The notes: a model not told the origin generated them from the letters alone. A DNA stretch of 64,000 bases from Pseudomonas flexibilis (GCF_000802425.1 NZ_JRUD01000003.1:186001-250000), one strand, 5' to 3'. Shown: positions 1 to 9,620, numbered from the stretch's first letter. Numbers and translations: made by a program.

Positions 1-58
1 GCTCGACAAGGGCGTCGCCCCGGCCGGGACGGTCAGCGAGGAGCTGACCCTGGCCTGA
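1..58 (+). CDS. C-terminal fragment of an unidentified gene
   Basis: The window opens inside a reading frame that ends at TGA 56-58; the last codons read LDKGVAPAGTVSEELTLA. This is too little to identify. It lies about 150 bases before rnd on the same strand and looks like an independent upstream gene. Confidence 0.45.
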   Translation, partial: LDKGVAPAGTVSEELTLA

Positions 59-211
59 GCCCGTTTCCGGGTTCTGTCGACCGGCGTGCAGCCGGCCCCG
101 CCGGGCGTGCCGCCGTCCCGAGCGAGCCGTATTTGCGACGCCGCGCGCAAAACGCGACGCGCTGTATACTGCGCGCCCGCAATCGACGTGCCGGCAATCG
201 AGGAGACCCGC

Positions 212-1345
212 GTGGCCATCGACATTCACTGGATCCGCGACGACGCCGAGCTGGCGCAGCAGTGCGCCGCCTGGCGCGCGCAGCCTTTCGTGGTGCTGGA
301 TACCGAGTTCATGCGGGTCGACACCTTCTATCCGATCGCCGGCCTGGTGCAGGTCGGTGATGGCCGGCAGGCCGCGCTGATCGATCCGCTGTGCATCCGC
401 GACTGGTCACCGTTCGCCGCGCTGCTGGATGATCCCGCGGTGGTCAAGGTGCTGCATGCCTGCAGCGAGGACCTGGAAGTGTTCCAGCGCCTGACCGGCA
501 CCCTGCCGCAGCCGTTGTTCGACACCCAACTGGCGGCGGCCTATCTCAACCTGGGCTTTTCCATGGGCTACTCGCGCCTGGTGCAGGCGCTGCTGGGCGT
601 GGAGCTGCCCAAGGGCGAAACCCGCTCCGACTGGTTGCAGCGCCCGCTGAGCGACATGCAGGTGCGCTACGCCGCCGAGGATGTGCAGCACCTGGTCGAG
701 GTCTATCGCGCGCTGGACGAACGGCTCAGCGCGGAAAAGCGTGGCTGGCTGCTGGAGGACGGCGCCGAGCTGGTCGCCAACCTGCGCCGCGAGGTCGACC
801 CGGACGAGATGTATCGCGACGGCAAGCTGGCCTGGAAGCTGTCCCGCCAGCAACTGGCGGTGTACCGGGCCCTGTACGCCTGGCGCGAGCGTGAGGCGCG
901 CCGTCGCGATGTGCCGCGCAACCGCATCCTGCGCGAGGCCTCGCTGTGGCCGCTGGCGCGCTACCAGCCCGCGGAGCTGGGCGCGCTGTCGCGCATTGAA
1001 GACATGCATCCGCGCACTGTGCGCCAGGATGGCGAAACCCTCCTGCAGCTGATCCGCCAGGCGGCGGCGCTGCCGCCCGACGCCTGGCCGCAGCCGGTGG
1101 ACGAACCGCTGCCGCTGGAAGTCGGTCGCCTGCTCAAGAAGCTGCGCGCGGTTGGCCAGGCCGAGGCGGCGCGCCTGGACATGGCGCCCGAGCTGATGCT
1201 GCGCAAGAAATCCCTGGAAGCCCTGCTGCGCAGTGGCTACCCCAACGGCCCCTATGAATTGCCGGACAACCTGCGCGGCTGGCGCCGTGAACGCCTCGGA
1301 CAGGCGTTGCTCGAGGCGTTGTCCGCTCCCGGAGAATCGGCATGA
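212..1345 (+). CDS. rnd: Ribonuclease D
   Basis: 3'-to-5' exoribonuclease of the DEDDy family that trims the 3' ends of tRNA precursors and other small RNAs in the cytoplasm. The exonuclease motifs are visible: D30 and E32 in DTEF, D87 in CSEDLE, and Y153 with D157 in RYAAED. An HRDC-type RNA-binding region follows from about residue 210. The frame is open from 86, but I choose GTG 212: it has a GGAG about 7 bases upstream, starts with the family-typical N-terminus (VAIDIHWI) and gives 377 residues, the usual length. It overlaps ycgL by 4 bases (ATGA), so the two are probably cotranscribed. Confidence 0.93.
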   Translation: MAIDIHWIRDDAELAQQCAAWRAQPFVVLDTEFMRVDTFYPIAGLVQVGDGRQAALIDPLCIRDWSPFAALLDDPAVVKVLHACSEDLEVFQRLTGTLPQPLFDTQLAAAYLNLGFSMGYSRLVQALLGVELPKGETRSDWLQRPLSDMQVRYAAEDVQHLVEVYRALDERLSAEKRGWLLEDGAELVANLRREVDPDEMYRDGKLAWKLSRQQLAVYRALYAWREREARRRDVPRNRILREASLWPLARYQPAELGALSRIEDMHPRTVRQDGETLLQLIRQAAALPPDAWPQPVDEPLPLEVGRLLKKLRAVGQAEAARLDMAPELMLRKKSLEALLRSGYPNGPYELPDNLRGWRRERLGQALLEALSAPGESA

Positions 1346-1641
1346 AACGCATCTGTTCCATCTACAAGAGCCCGCGCAAGCGCGAGATGTACCTCTACGT
1401 ATTGAAAAGCGACGCCTTGGCGCGAGTGCCGGAAGGTCTGCTCGCCGCCTTTGGCACGCCGCAGCTGGCCTTCGATCTGGTGCTGCACCCCGAGCGCCAG
1501 CTGGCCCGCGAGGACATCCACCAGGTGCTGGAGAACCTCGACAAGCAGGGTTACCACCTGCAGATGCCGCCGCCCGATCTGGACGATGACTACATCGAGC
1601 ATCTGCCCGACGAACTGCTGCGCATGAACGATCCGCTGTAA
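1342..1641 (+). CDS. ycgL: YcgL domain protein
   Basis: A 99-residue protein of the YcgL (UPF0745) family, small cytoplasmic proteins of unknown function common in gammaproteobacteria. The N-terminus [20 protein letters not shown] and the run [23 protein letters not shown] are typical. Its ATG overlaps the rnd stop, and rnd-ycgL is the normal Pseudomonas arrangement. A weak hairpin (GCTCC at 1649-1653, GGAGC at 1658-1662) just after the stop may end the transcript. No function can be given from sequence. Confidence 0.88.
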   Translation: MKRICSIYKSPRKREMYLYVLKSDALARVPEGLLAAFGTPQLAFDLVLHPERQLAREDIHQVLENLDKQGYHLQMPPPDLDDDYIEHLPDELLRMNDPL

Positions 1642-1822
1642 GCGAAGGGCTCCTTTCGGAGCTGGCATGTGCAAATCAATATGCTATCGTCGCGCCACTA
1701 AGTGACGAAATCGACGTTTTTCGGGGCGGCCGGGGTGGGCCGTCTCGTCGGTGTGCGCCACCGTCCACTTTCCGACAGCCTGTAGCGCAAGCAAAACTCT
1801 CGCTCAATCAATGACTTGGCCC

Positions 1823-1840
1823 TTGGCACTGATGTTGCTA
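1823..1840 (+). promoter_or_regulatory. Sigma-54 promoter of fliE operon
   Basis: TTGGCACtgatgTTGCTA matches the RpoN consensus: GG at 1825-1826 and GC at 1837-1838 with exactly ten bases between. Transcription should start near 1850, leaving a ~50-base leader before fliE at 1900. In Pseudomonas, fliE and its operon are RpoN-dependent with FleQ/FleR activation; which activator acts here is inferred. The rest of 1642-1899 holds no gene. Confidence 0.85.
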
Positions 1841-1899
1841 TGTCTGGGCTCTGTGATGTGGGGCGTCAAATCTATGCCGCCAGTAAGAGGAAATGACAC

Positions 1900-2232
1900 A
1901 TGAGTCAGGGTGTGCAGTTCAATCGTTTGCTGATGGACATGCGTTCCATGCAGGCGGACGCCATGGCCCGTTTCAAGCCGGCACAGCCCGAGGCGCCGGC
2001 CAACGGCATGCCGAGCTTCGCCGATCTGCTGGGGCAGGCGGTCAACAAGGTGAGCCAGACCCAGAGCTCCGCCAACCAGCTCGCCACCGCCTTCGAAATG
2101 GGCCAGGGCGGGGTGGACCTGACTGATGTGATGATTGCCTCGCAGAAGGCCTCGGTGTCCTTCCAGGCCATGACCCAGGTGCGTAACAAGCTGGTGCAGG
2201 CCTACCAGGACATCATGCAGATGTCGATCTAA
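1900..2232 (+). CDS. fliE: Flagellar hook-basal body protein FliE
   Basis: FliE is the small export-apparatus/basal-body protein that joins the MS ring (FliF) to the proximal rod. The 110 residues are the family's usual length. The C-terminal half ([20 protein letters not shown] through [11 protein letters not shown]) is the conserved amphipathic FliE helix region. The start ATG 1900 has AGAGGAAA upstream. It is the first gene after the sigma-54 promoter at 1823-1840 and is followed 13 bases later by fliF. fleQ and fleSR, often upstream of fliE in Pseudomonas, are not in this window; rnd-ycgL sits there instead. Confidence 0.95.
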   Translation: MSQGVQFNRLLMDMRSMQADAMARFKPAQPEAPANGMPSFADLLGQAVNKVSQTQSSANQLATAFEMGQGGVDLTDVMIASQKASVSFQAMTQVRNKLVQAYQDIMQMSI

Positions 2233-2245
2233 GGACGGATGATCC

Positions 2246-4033
2246 ATGTCTGACGCTGTAGCGAAGGTTCCCGCCCATTCCAACGAGGCGGAAGCCCCGG
2301 CCAAGAAGCCGCCGCTGTTCGGGCTCGCCTTCCTGGAAAACCTTTCCGAAATGTCCATGCTGCGCCAGGTGGGCCTGCTGGTCGGGCTGGCCGCCAGCGT
2401 GGCCATCGGTTTCGCCGTGGTGCTCTGGTCCCAGCAGCCGGACTACCGCCCCCTGTACGGCAACCTCAACGGTATGGACGTCAGCCAGGTGGTCGATGTC
2501 CTCAACACCGCCGGCATCCACTACACCGTCGAACCCAATTCCGGCGCCCTGCTGGTCAAGGCCTAGGACATGGCCCAGGCGCGCCTGAAACTGGCCACCG
2601 CCGGCGTGGCGCCACGCGACAACAGCGTGGGCTTCGAGATCCTCGACCGCGAGCAGAGCCTGGGCACCAGCCAGTTCATGGAAGCGGCGCGTTACCGCCG
2701 TGGTCTGGAAGGCGAGCTGGGGCGCACCATCGCCAGCCTCAACGGCGTCAAATCGGCGCGCGTGCACCTGGCCATTCCGAAGAGCTCGGTGTTCGTGCGC
2801 GACGAGCGCAAGCCCAGCGCTTCGGTGCTGCTGGAGCTGTTTCAGGGACGCAACCTGGAGCCCGGCCAGGTCCAGGCGATCATCAACCTGGTGGCCACCA
2901 GCGTGCCGGAGCTGAACAAGTCCCAGGTCACCGTGGTGGACCAGAAGGGCAACCTGCTCTCCGATCAGCAGGAGCTGTCCGAGCTGACCGTCGCCGGCCG
3001 CCAGTTCGAGTACAGCCGCCGGGTGGAAACCCTGCTGACCCAGCGCGTGCACAACATCCTGCGTCCGGTGCTGGGCAACGAGCGCTACAAGGCGGAAGTC
3101 TCCGCCGACGTGGATTTCAACGCCGTCGAGTCCACCACCGAGACCTTCAACCCCGACCAGCCCGCGCTGCGCAGCGAGCAGGCCGTCAAGGAACAACGCC
3201 AGAGCAGCCTGCCGCCGCAAGGTGTTCCGGGCGCGCTGAGCAACCAGCCGCCGGCCCCGGGCGCCGCGCCCGAACAGCTGGGCTTCGGCGCCGCGAATGC
3301 CGGCGCGATTCCGCCCGGCCAGCCGCTGCTGGACGCCAACGGCCAGCAGATCATGGATCCGGCCACCGGCACGCCGATGCTGGCGCCGTATCCGGCCGAC
3401 AAGCGCGAGCAGGCGACCCGCAACTACGAGCTGGATCGCTCCATCAGCTACACCCGCCAGCAGCAGGGCCGCGTTCGCCGTTTGTCCATCGCCGTGGTGG
3501 TGGACGACCAGCAGGTCGTCGATCCGCAGTCCGGCACCGTCACCTACCAGCCCTGGAGTGCCGAGGACCTGGCGCGCTTCACCCGCCTGGTGCAGGACGC
3601 GGTGGGCTTCGATGCCAGCCGTGGCGACAGCGTCAGCGTGGTCAACACGCCCTTCGTCGCGGACCGTGGCGAAGTGTTCGAGGAGATCCCGTTCTACGCG
3701 CAGCCCTGGTTCTGGGACATCGCCAAACAGATCATCGGCGCGCTGTTCATCCTCGCGTTGGTGTTCGGCGTGCTGCGTCCGCTGCTCAACAACATCACCG
3801 GCAACAAGAAGGGCGAAGGCAAGGATCTGGTGCCGTTCGAGCGCGACCTGCAGCCGTTGTCCTCCGAGCTGGATGAAGACCAACTGAGCCTGAGCGGTTC
3901 GGCCCAGCAGATCATGCTGGCCAACCCCAATGACGGATTCGAAGCCCAGCTGAACGCCATCAAGAACCTGGTGGCGGAAAACCCGGCCCGCGTTGCCGAA
4001 GTCGTCAAAGAATGGATCAACGGGGACGAGTGA
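2246..4033 (+). pseudogene. fliF: FliF MS-ring protein, interrupted by in-frame amber codon
   Basis: FliF forms the MS ring, the membrane base on which the whole flagellum is built. The frame is clean from ATG 2246 to TGA 4031-4033 except for TAG at 2564-2566, between LLVKA and DMAQARLKLA. Homologous FliF proteins read KADD or KAED through this point, so one base change (for example GAG to TAG) would explain it. The N-terminal piece (106 residues) keeps the first membrane segment and the start of the ring-building domain. The C-terminal piece (487 residues, possible restart at ATG 2570) keeps the remaining ring-building motifs, the second membrane segment near 3715-3800 and the FliG-binding C-terminus ending EWINGDE. 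Without suppression or sequencing error, full-length FliF cannot be made. Codon use on both sides is that of a healthy gene. Confidence 0.88.
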
Positions 4034-4035
4034 CC

Positions 4036-5034
4036 GTGAGCAAACTGAGCAAAGTCGACAAGGCCGGCATCCTGCTGCTCTCCCTGGGCGAGACCGACGC
4101 CGCGCAGGTACTGCGTCATCTGGGCCCCAAGGAAGTGCAGAAGGTCGGTGTGGCCATGGCCCACCTGGGCAACGTGCACCGCGAGCAGGTCGAGGAAGTC
4201 CTCAGCGAATTCATCGTCATGGTCGGCGAGCAGACCGGCCTGGGCGTGGGTACCGACGGCTACATCCGCAAGATGCTCACCCAGGCCCTGGGCGAGGACA
4301 AGGCGGGCAGCCTGATCGACCGCATCCTGCTGGGCGGCAGCACCAGCGGCCTGGACAGCCTGAAGTGGATGGAGCCGCGCGCCGTGGCCGACGTGATCCG
4401 CTACGAACACCCGCAGATCCAGGCCATCGTGGTGGCCTACCTGGACGCCGACCAGGCCAGCGAGGTGCTCAGCCACTTCCCGCACAAGGCGCGCCTGGAC
4501 ATCCTGCTGCGCGTGTCCTCGCTGAACACCGTGCAACCGGCGGCGCTCAAGGAGCTCAACACCATCCTCGAGAAGCAGTTCTCCGGCAACACCAACACCA
4601 GTCGCGCCACCCTGGGCGGCGTGAAGCGTGCCGCCGACATCATGAACTACCTGGACAGCACCATTGAAGGCCCGCTGATGGATGCCATCCGCGAGCTGGA
4701 CGAGGAGCTGGCGCTGGAGATCGAAGACCTGATGTTCGTCTTCGAGAACCTGGCCGACATCGACGACCGCGGCATCCAGGCGCTGCTGCGCGAGATCTCC
4801 TCCGACGTGCTCACCCTGGCCCTCAAGGGCGCCGACGAGAACGTCAAGGAAAAGATCTTCAAGAACATGTCCAAGCGCGCCGGCGAGCTGCTGCGCGACG
4901 ACCTGGAAAGCCTCGGCCCGGTGCGCGTCAGCGATGTCGAGACGGCGCAGAAGGAAATCCTCGGCATCGCGCGTCGCATGGCCGAAGCCGGCGAAATCGT
5001 CATCGGCCCGAAGGGCGCCGAAGAAATGATCTGA
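4036..5034 (+). CDS. fliG: Flagellar motor switch protein FliG
   Basis: FliG binds the cytoplasmic edge of FliF and is the torque-generating part of the C ring, contacting MotA stators. The protein has the FliG N, middle and C domains; AILLLSLGE-like (GILLLSLGETDAAQVLRHLGPK) and middle-domain EHPQ motifs are clear. The charged C-terminal segment (ENLADIDDRGIQALLREI) is the stator-contact helix. I choose GTG 4036, with GGGGA nine bases upstream; GTG 4030 (overlapping the fliF stop) or ATG 4012 would add 2 or 8 residues. Length is about 332 residues, normal for FliG. Confidence 0.93.
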   Translation: MSKLSKVDKAGILLLSLGETDAAQVLRHLGPKEVQKVGVAMAHLGNVHREQVEEVLSEFIVMVGEQTGLGVGTDGYIRKMLTQALGEDKAGSLIDRILLGGSTSGLDSLKWMEPRAVADVIRYEHPQIQAIVVAYLDADQASEVLSHFPHKARLDILLRVSSLNTVQPAALKELNTILEKQFSGNTNTSRATLGGVKRAADIMNYLDSTIEGPLMDAIRELDEELALEIEDLMFVFENLADIDDRGIQALLREISSDVLTLALKGADENVKEKIFKNMSKRAGELLRDDLESLGPVRVSDVETAQKEILGIARRMAEAGEIVIGPKGAEEMI

Positions 5035-5085
5035 TCCCGCTTGCCGGGATAGCCAGACCCCTGGCGGGGCGAGAGTCGAGTCACC

Positions 5086-5880
5086 ATGCAGAATGGCCAA
5101 GGCGAATACGAAAGCGATCTGATCCGCGCCAGCGACCTGCCGCCGTTCGAGCGCTGGCTGCTGCCCAGCTTCGATCCGCTCAAACCGGCGCCCGCGCCGG
5201 AGCCGCTGCCCGAAGTGGAGCCGGAGCCGGAAGTCCAGGCCAGCATCGAGGAAGTTCCGGTCGAGGCGGTGCAGCCGATCACCCTCGAAGAGCTGGAGGC
5301 CATCCGTCAGGATGCCTACAACGAAGGCTTTTCCACGGGCGAGAAGGACGGCTTCCACGCCGGCCAGTTGCGCGCCCGCCAGGAGGCGGAGGCCCGCCTG
5401 AACGAGCAGCTGGCGCGCCTGGAACAGTTGATGGGTCACCTGCTGGAGCCCATTGCCGAGCAGGATCAGGCGCTGGAGCTGGCGCTGGTCGACCTGGTCG
5501 CCCATGTCAGCCGCGAGGTCATCCAGCGCGAGCTGCGCACCGATTCCAGCCAGCTGCAACTGATCCTCTCCGAAGCGCTCGGCCTGCTGCCCATGGGCGC
5601 CGGCAGCCTGCGCATCCACATCAATCCCCAGGACTTCGAGCTGGTCAAGGCGCTGCGCGAACGCCACGAGGAAAGCTGGAAGATCATCGAGGACGCCAGC
5701 CTGCAGCCGGGCGGCTGCCGCGTGGAAAGCCAGAACAGTCTGGTCGATGCCACCGTGGAAACCCGCCTCAAGCAGGCGCTGGCGCAGCTGTTCGAGCACA
5801 AGCGCGAGCAACGCCTGCATCCGCCGGCGCCCGACCTGATCGTCGAGCTGCCCGGCGGGGAGCAAGCCGATGCGCCTTGA
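5086..5880 (+). CDS. fliH: Flagellar assembly protein FliH
   Basis: FliH is the regulator and peripheral stalk of the FliI export ATPase, at the flagellar type III export gate. The 264 residues fit the family. A proline/glutamate-rich N-terminal stretch (about residues 25-60) precedes a conserved EAYNEGF-like motif ([19 protein letters not shown]) and a long helical region. The C-terminal V-type ATPase subunit E-like domain holds the [13 protein letters not shown] region. It begins 51 bases after fliG, a gap with a small hairpin (ATCCCG/CGGGAT at about 5034-5050), and overlaps fliI by 11 bases. Confidence 0.92.
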   Translation: MQNGQGEYESDLIRASDLPPFERWLLPSFDPLKPAPAPEPLPEVEPEPEVQASIEEVPVEAVQPITLEELEAIRQDAYNEGFSTGEKDGFHAGQLRARQEAEARLNEQLARLEQLMGHLLEPIAEQDQALELALVDLVAHVSREVIQRELRTDSSQLQLILSEALGLLPMGAGSLRIHINPQDFELVKALRERHEESWKIIEDASLQPGGCRVESQNSLVDATVETRLKQALAQLFEHKREQRLHPPAPDLIVELPGGEQADAP

Positions 5881-7216
5881 GCGCACCACCTTGGCCCGCC
5901 GCCTGGCCGGCTACCAGCAGGCGGTCAGCCTGCCCAGTCGTCCGGTGGTCGAAGGGCGCCTGCTGCGCATGGTCGGCCTGACCCTGGAAGCCGAAGGCCT
6001 CAGTGCGGCTGTGGGCAGCCGCTGCCTGGTGATGAACGGCGACCGCCATCATCCGCTGGAGATCGAAGCCGAAGTCATGGGCTTCGCCGGCAGCAAGACC
6101 TACCTGATGCCCGTTGGCAGTCTGGCCGGTATCGCCCCGGGCGCCCGAGTGGTGCCACTGGCCGACAGCGGTCGCCTGCCCATGGGCATGAGCATGCTTG
6201 GCCGGGTGTTGGACGGCACCGGCAAGCCACTGGACGGCAAGGGCCGCATGCGCGCCGAGGACTGGGTACCGCTGGTCGCGCCGGCGATCAACCCGCTGCG
6301 CCGCCATCCCATCGACCAGCCGCTGGACGTCGGTATTCGCAGCATCAACGGCCTGCTCACCGTTGGACGCGGCCAGCGCCTGGGCCTGTTCGCCGGCACC
6401 GGCGTGGGCAAGTCAGTGCTGCTGGGCATGATGACCCGCTTCACCCAGGCCGACATCATCGTGGTTGGGTTGATCGGCGAGCGGGGCCGCGAGGTGAAGG
6501 AATTCATTGAGCACATCCTCGGCGAGGAAGGTCTCAAGCGCTCCGTGGTAGTCGCCTCGCCGGCCGACGAGGCGCCGCTGATGCGCCTGCGCGCCGCCCA
6601 GTACTGCACACGCATCGCCGAGTATTTCCGCGACCAGGGCAAGAACGTCCTGTTGCTGATGGACTCGCTGACCCGCTATGCCCAGGCCCAGCGCGAGATC
6701 GCCCTGGCCATCGGCGAGCCGCCGGCCACCAAGGGTTACCCGCCCTCGGTGTTCGCCAAGTTGCCGGCGCTGGTCGAGCGCGCCGGTAACGCGGAGCAGG
6801 GCGGCGGTTCGATCACTGCCTTCTACACCGTGCTGTCCGAAGGGGATGACCAGCAGGACCCGATCGCCGACGCGGCGCGCGGCGTGCTCGACGGCCATAT
6901 CGTGCTGTCGCGCCGCCTGGCCGAGGAGGGGCACTACCCGGCCATCGACATCGAAGCGTCGATCAGCCGGGTGATGCCGCAGGTGGTCACGCCGGAGCAT
7001 CTGCAGCTGGCGCAGCGCTTCAAGCGCTTCTGGTCGCGCTACCAGCAGAGCCGCGACCTGCTCAGCGTCGGCGCCTACGTGCCCGGCGGCGATCCGGAAA
7101 CCGACCTGGCCATTGCCAAGCAGCAGCAGATGGCCCACTACCTGCGACAGGGCCTTAACGAAGGTGGCCAGCAGCTGGGGCAGAACGCCGCGCAACTGGC
7201 GGCCGTCTTCCAGTGA
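5870..7216 (+). CDS. fliI: Flagellum-specific ATP synthase FliI
   Basis: FliI is the hexameric ATPase of the flagellar type III export apparatus, related to F1 beta subunits. Walker A AGTGVGKS is at residues 175-182, followed by the [13 protein letters not shown] motif typical of FliI/YscN and a Walker B segment [10 protein letters not shown]. The signature [16 protein letters not shown] comes after. The 448 residues match the family. The start ATG 5870 lies inside the end of fliH, indicating translational coupling. Confidence 0.96.
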   Translation: MRLERTTLARRLAGYQQAVSLPSRPVVEGRLLRMVGLTLEAEGLSAAVGSRCLVMNGDRHHPLEIEAEVMGFAGSKTYLMPVGSLAGIAPGARVVPLADSGRLPMGMSMLGRVLDGTGKPLDGKGRMRAEDWVPLVAPAINPLRRHPIDQPLDVGIRSINGLLTVGRGQRLGLFAGTGVGKSVLLGMMTRFTQADIIVVGLIGERGREVKEFIEHILGEEGLKRSVVVASPADEAPLMRLRAAQYCTRIAEYFRDQGKNVLLLMDSLTRYAQAQREIALAIGEPPATKGYPPSVFAKLPALVERAGNAEQGGGSITAFYTVLSEGDDQQDPIADAARGVLDGHIVLSRRLAEEGHYPAIDIEASISRVMPQVVTPEHLQLAQRFKRFWSRYQQSRDLLSVGAYVPGGDPETDLAIAKQQQMAHYLRQGLNEGGQQLGQNAAQLAAVFQ

Positions 7217-7242
7217 CCCGGTACTGAGCGCGGCCACCGGCA

Positions 7243-7692
7243 ATGAGTGATCGGCGCATCCAGCGGCTGGCGCCCGTGGTGGACCTGGCCACACGGGCGG
7301 AACGTGATGCCGCGCGCGTGCTGGGGCAAGCCCAGCAGAAGCTGTTGCAAAGCGAGAATCAGCTTCGCGATCTGCAGCGCTATCTCAGCGATTATCAGCA
7401 GCAGTGGCTGACCTCCGGTCGCCAGGGTGTCTCCGGCCAGTGGATGGTCAACTACCAGCGCTTTCTCGGCCAACTGGATACCGCCATCGAGCAGCAAGGG
7501 CGCAGTGTCGAGTGGAACCGCGACAACCTGCGCAAGGCGCGCGAGCGCTGGCAGCAGTGCCACATGCGACTGGAAGGGCTGCGCAAACTGGTGCAGCGCT
7601 ATCAGGACGAGGCGCGGCGGGTAGCCGACGCGCGCGAGCAGAAGCAGTTCGATGAACTGGCGCAGCGGATGCTCGTTCGTCGGGAAGACTGA
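7243..7692 (+). CDS. fliJ: Flagellar export chaperone FliJ
   Basis: FliJ is a small coiled-coil protein that inserts into the FliI hexamer and contacts FlhA during export. The 149-residue product is almost entirely helical and charged, with many Gln, Arg and Glu residues (for example QAQQKLLQSENQLRDLQRYL). It follows fliI by 26 bases, its standard place. Confidence rests on position plus the coiled-coil composition, since FliJ sequences diverge. Confidence 0.9.
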   Translation: MSDRRIQRLAPVVDLATRAERDAARVLGQAQQKLLQSENQLRDLQRYLSDYQQQWLTSGRQGVSGQWMVNYQRFLGQLDTAIEQQGRSVEWNRDNLRKARERWQQCHMRLEGLRKLVQRYQDEARRVADAREQKQFDELAQRMLVRRED

Positions 7693-7763
7693 CCTGCGTC
7701 TGGAGGCAGCGTTCGCAGGCCGCGCATAATGGCGCAGTGACACATCCGGCTAAGGACAAGCAG

Positions 7764-8117
7764 ATGTACGGACGATCGCATATCGACAGCGCGGTGCTGC
7801 AAAGCCTGCAGGATGTCATGGCCGAGGACTACCCGGCCCTTCTCGATGCTTACCTGGCCGATTCCGAGGAACGCCTGCATTCCCTGCGCCAGGCCCTGCG
7901 CGGTGGCAACGCCGAAGCGCTGAGCAAGGCGGCGCACAGCTTCAAGGGCAGCTGCAGCAACATGGGCGCGGTGACGCTGGCCCAGCTCTGCCTGGAGCTG
8001 GAGCGTGCCGGCCGTGACGCTGCCCTGGAGCAGGCCGCCGGTCTGTTGCGTCAGGTCGAGCAGGAGCTCTCCGTGGTGCGCGTGCTGGTCCGCGCCGAAC
8101 GCCGCCGCTTCGCCTGA
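7764..8117 (+). CDS. hptB: Histidine phosphotransfer protein, HptB-like
   Basis: A single HPt domain of about 117 residues; the phosphoacceptor is H58 in AHSFKGSCSNMGA. In Pseudomonas HptB collects phosphate from several hybrid sensor kinases and passes it to HsbR, which with HsbA controls FlgM release and the Gac/Rsm branch. I choose ATG 7764 (AAGGA seven bases upstream) over ATG 7737. Some Pseudomonas have hsbR-hsbA-hptB between fliJ and fliK; here the HPt gene stands alone, so its partner must be encoded elsewhere or be lost. HptB identity is inferred from place and family. Confidence 0.8.
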   Translation: MYGRSHIDSAVLQSLQDVMAEDYPALLDAYLADSEERLHSLRQALRGGNAEALSKAAHSFKGSCSNMGAVTLAQLCLELERAGRDAALEQAAGLLRQVEQELSVVRVLVRAERRRFA

Positions 8118-8156
8118 CGCCTCCCCCGCACAGCTGCCCGGACGGCTTTTCCTGGA

Positions 8157-8173
8157 TTGGCCCGCTGCTTGCA
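8157..8173 (+). promoter_or_regulatory. Sigma-54 promoter before fliK
   Basis: TTGGCCCGCTGCTTGCA fits the -24/-12 pattern with GG at 8159-8160 and GC at 8171-8172, ten bases apart. Transcription would start near 8184, 27 bases before the fliK start. This suggests fliK can be transcribed separately from the fliE-hptB unit. Confidence 0.75.
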
Positions 8174-8210
8174 CTCTGCCTGGCACTACTAGATTTCAGC
8201 GGAGTCAGCC

Positions 8211-9503
8211 ATGAGCCTTGGTGCCGATTTCCTTCTGCCGAAGGTGTCTTCGGTGCACGCCGACCAGAACCTGCGCAGCTCGCCAAAAGAAGCGGGCCAG
8301 AGCGGTTTCTCCGGGATTCTTGCACGAGCACGCGAAGGCGGCGAAGCGGTCGCCGGCGAAGAAGCCAGCAGCCTTGGTGGGCACACCCAGGCCGCGAACG
8401 ATCAGTCGTCGCTGGCCGCCGATGAGCAAGCCGTTGCCGTCCTCGGCAACGAATTGCCGGGCAGCGAATTGCCGGGCAGCGGACTGCCGCCCGAGGAAGA
8501 GCTGACGTTGGCCGCCGAGCCCGAAGCGGTATCCCTGGAGTCGCTGATGCTGTTCGGGCGGGACAGTGCAGCGCCGGCGTCGGATACGCCTGTTGCCGCC
8601 GCCGAAGCGCAAGCCGTGGATGAGTCTGCCGCTGCGGTCCTGGGTGCCGACGCGACGGCTTCGCCCGATGCGCAGGCGGATATTGCCGAACAGACGCTGG
8701 CGGTGGCCGATCCGATGGCGCCTGCCAGCGCCGCGGCCTCGCAGACGGCCGGCGTTGCCCAGGCAGCCGCCAGCGCCCTGGGCGCACGGCAGATGCAGCC
8801 GACTCTGGCCGAGACCCGTGCGCGCCAGGCAGCCCTGCCCGAGCTGCACCTTGCCAAAACCGAGACGCTCTCCGAAGCGCTTCCCGAAGGGGGGCTCGCC
8901 GCCGACGACGAGCAGGACTTCACCGAGTTACTGCGCAGCAGCCTGAGCGCGGCGGCGGGCAGTTCCGCGCAGCACGCGGCCGAAGGCCCCGACAGTCCAG
9001 TCAATCCTTTGACTCAGGCCGTGCAGCAGGCCAGCGCGGCGCAGCGTGAGGTGGCCGCCAATGCCCTGCAGCAACCACTGTCCATGCGCCAGCCCGGCAT
9101 GAGCGAGGCGGTGGTGGATCGCGTCATGTGGTTGTCCAGCCAGAACCTGCGTAGCGCGGAGATCCAGCTGGATCCCGCCGAGCTGGGTCGCCTCGAGATC
9201 CGCATCAGCCTGAACCAGGAGCAGACCCAGATCAGCTTCGCCAGTCCGCACGCCTCGGTGCGCGAGGCGCTGGAAGGGCAGATGCACCGGCTGCGAGAGA
9301 TGTTCAACCAGCAGGGGCTGGGGCAGTTCGACGTCAACGTGTCCGACCAGTCCCTGGCCCGTGGCGAGCGCCAGGCCGATGAGCGCGGCGCTTATGGCCT
9401 GGCCGGTGGTGGAGCCGAGGCGGAAGAGGGCCTGGAAGCCGAAAGCCTGATTGCGACCACGCCGCTGGAGAGTGGTCGTGGCCTGGTGGATTTCTACGCC
9501 TGA
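8211..9503 (+). CDS. fliK: Flagellar hook-length control protein FliK
   Basis: FliK measures the growing hook and switches export specificity from hook to filament proteins. The 430-residue product has a low-complexity Ala/Glu/Pro-rich N-terminal and middle part that is poorly conserved. The compact C-terminal Flg_hook domain (about residues 300-390) includes LRSAEIQLDPAELGRLEI, an LxPxxLG-type motif typical of FliK. A short tandem repeat ELPGSELPGS lies near 8448-8478. It has its own sigma-54 promoter match and the RBS GGAG at about 8199. Confidence 0.92.
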   Translation: MSLGADFLLPKVSSVHADQNLRSSPKEAGQSGFSGILARAREGGEAVAGEEASSLGGHTQAANDQSSLAADEQAVAVLGNELPGSELPGSGLPPEEELTLAAEPEAVSLESLMLFGRDSAAPASDTPVAAAEAQAVDESAAAVLGADATASPDAQADIAEQTLAVADPMAPASAAASQTAGVAQAAASALGARQMQPTLAETRARQAALPELHLAKTETLSEALPEGGLAADDEQDFTELLRSSLSAAAGSSAQHAAEGPDSPVNPLTQAVQQASAAQREVAANALQQPLSMRQPGMSEAVVDRVMWLSSQNLRSAEIQLDPAELGRLEIRISLNQEQTQISFASPHASVREALEGQMHRLREMFNQQGLGQFDVNVSDQSLARGERQADERGAYGLAGGGAEAEEGLEAESLIATTPLESGRGLVDFYA

Positions 9504-9517
9504 GGCAAGGGAAACGT

Positions 9518-9561
9518 CGCGGCTGAAGCCCCTCCTGCATGAGGGCTGAAGCCGCTCCTGC
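9518..9561. repeat. Two REP-like direct repeats
   Basis: Two near-identical copies of GGCTGAAGCC(C/G)CTCCTGC lie 24 bases apart in the fliK-fliL gap (about 9520-9538 and 9543-9560). Each contains the partial palindrome GGCT-GAAGCC. Short scattered elements with this core are common between Pseudomonas genes and are usually called REP sequences. Confidence 0.5.
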
Positions 9562-9603
9562 CAGCAGCGCAGCGCCGCGAGGCTCGTCGGGTCAGGCAAT
9601 CGA

Positions 9604-9620
9604 CTGGCATAAGACTTGCT
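9604..9620 (+). promoter_or_regulatory. Sigma-54 promoter before fliL
   Basis: CTGGCATAAGACTTGCT has GG at 9606-9607 and GC at 9618-9619 with ten bases between, a good RpoN match. The predicted start is near 9631, leaving about 39 bases before fliL. This would drive fliLMNOPQR-flhB, as in other Pseudomonas. Confidence 0.8.

Noticed and set aside
2213-3883. Long minus-strand frame opposite fliF (and similar ones opposite fliH, fliI and flhB)
   Set aside because: Antisense frames in GC-rich coding DNA; no ribosome sites, low-complexity composition, and they track the codon bias of the real genes.
5035-5085. Hairpin between fliG and fliH as a true terminator
   Set aside because: Only a 6-bp stem and no T run; the genes downstream have no promoter of their own until 8157.
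8183-8200. TGGCAC near 8188 as a second sigma-54 -24 element before fliK
   Set aside because: No TTGC at the required distance downstream; the site at 8157-8173 is the proper match.
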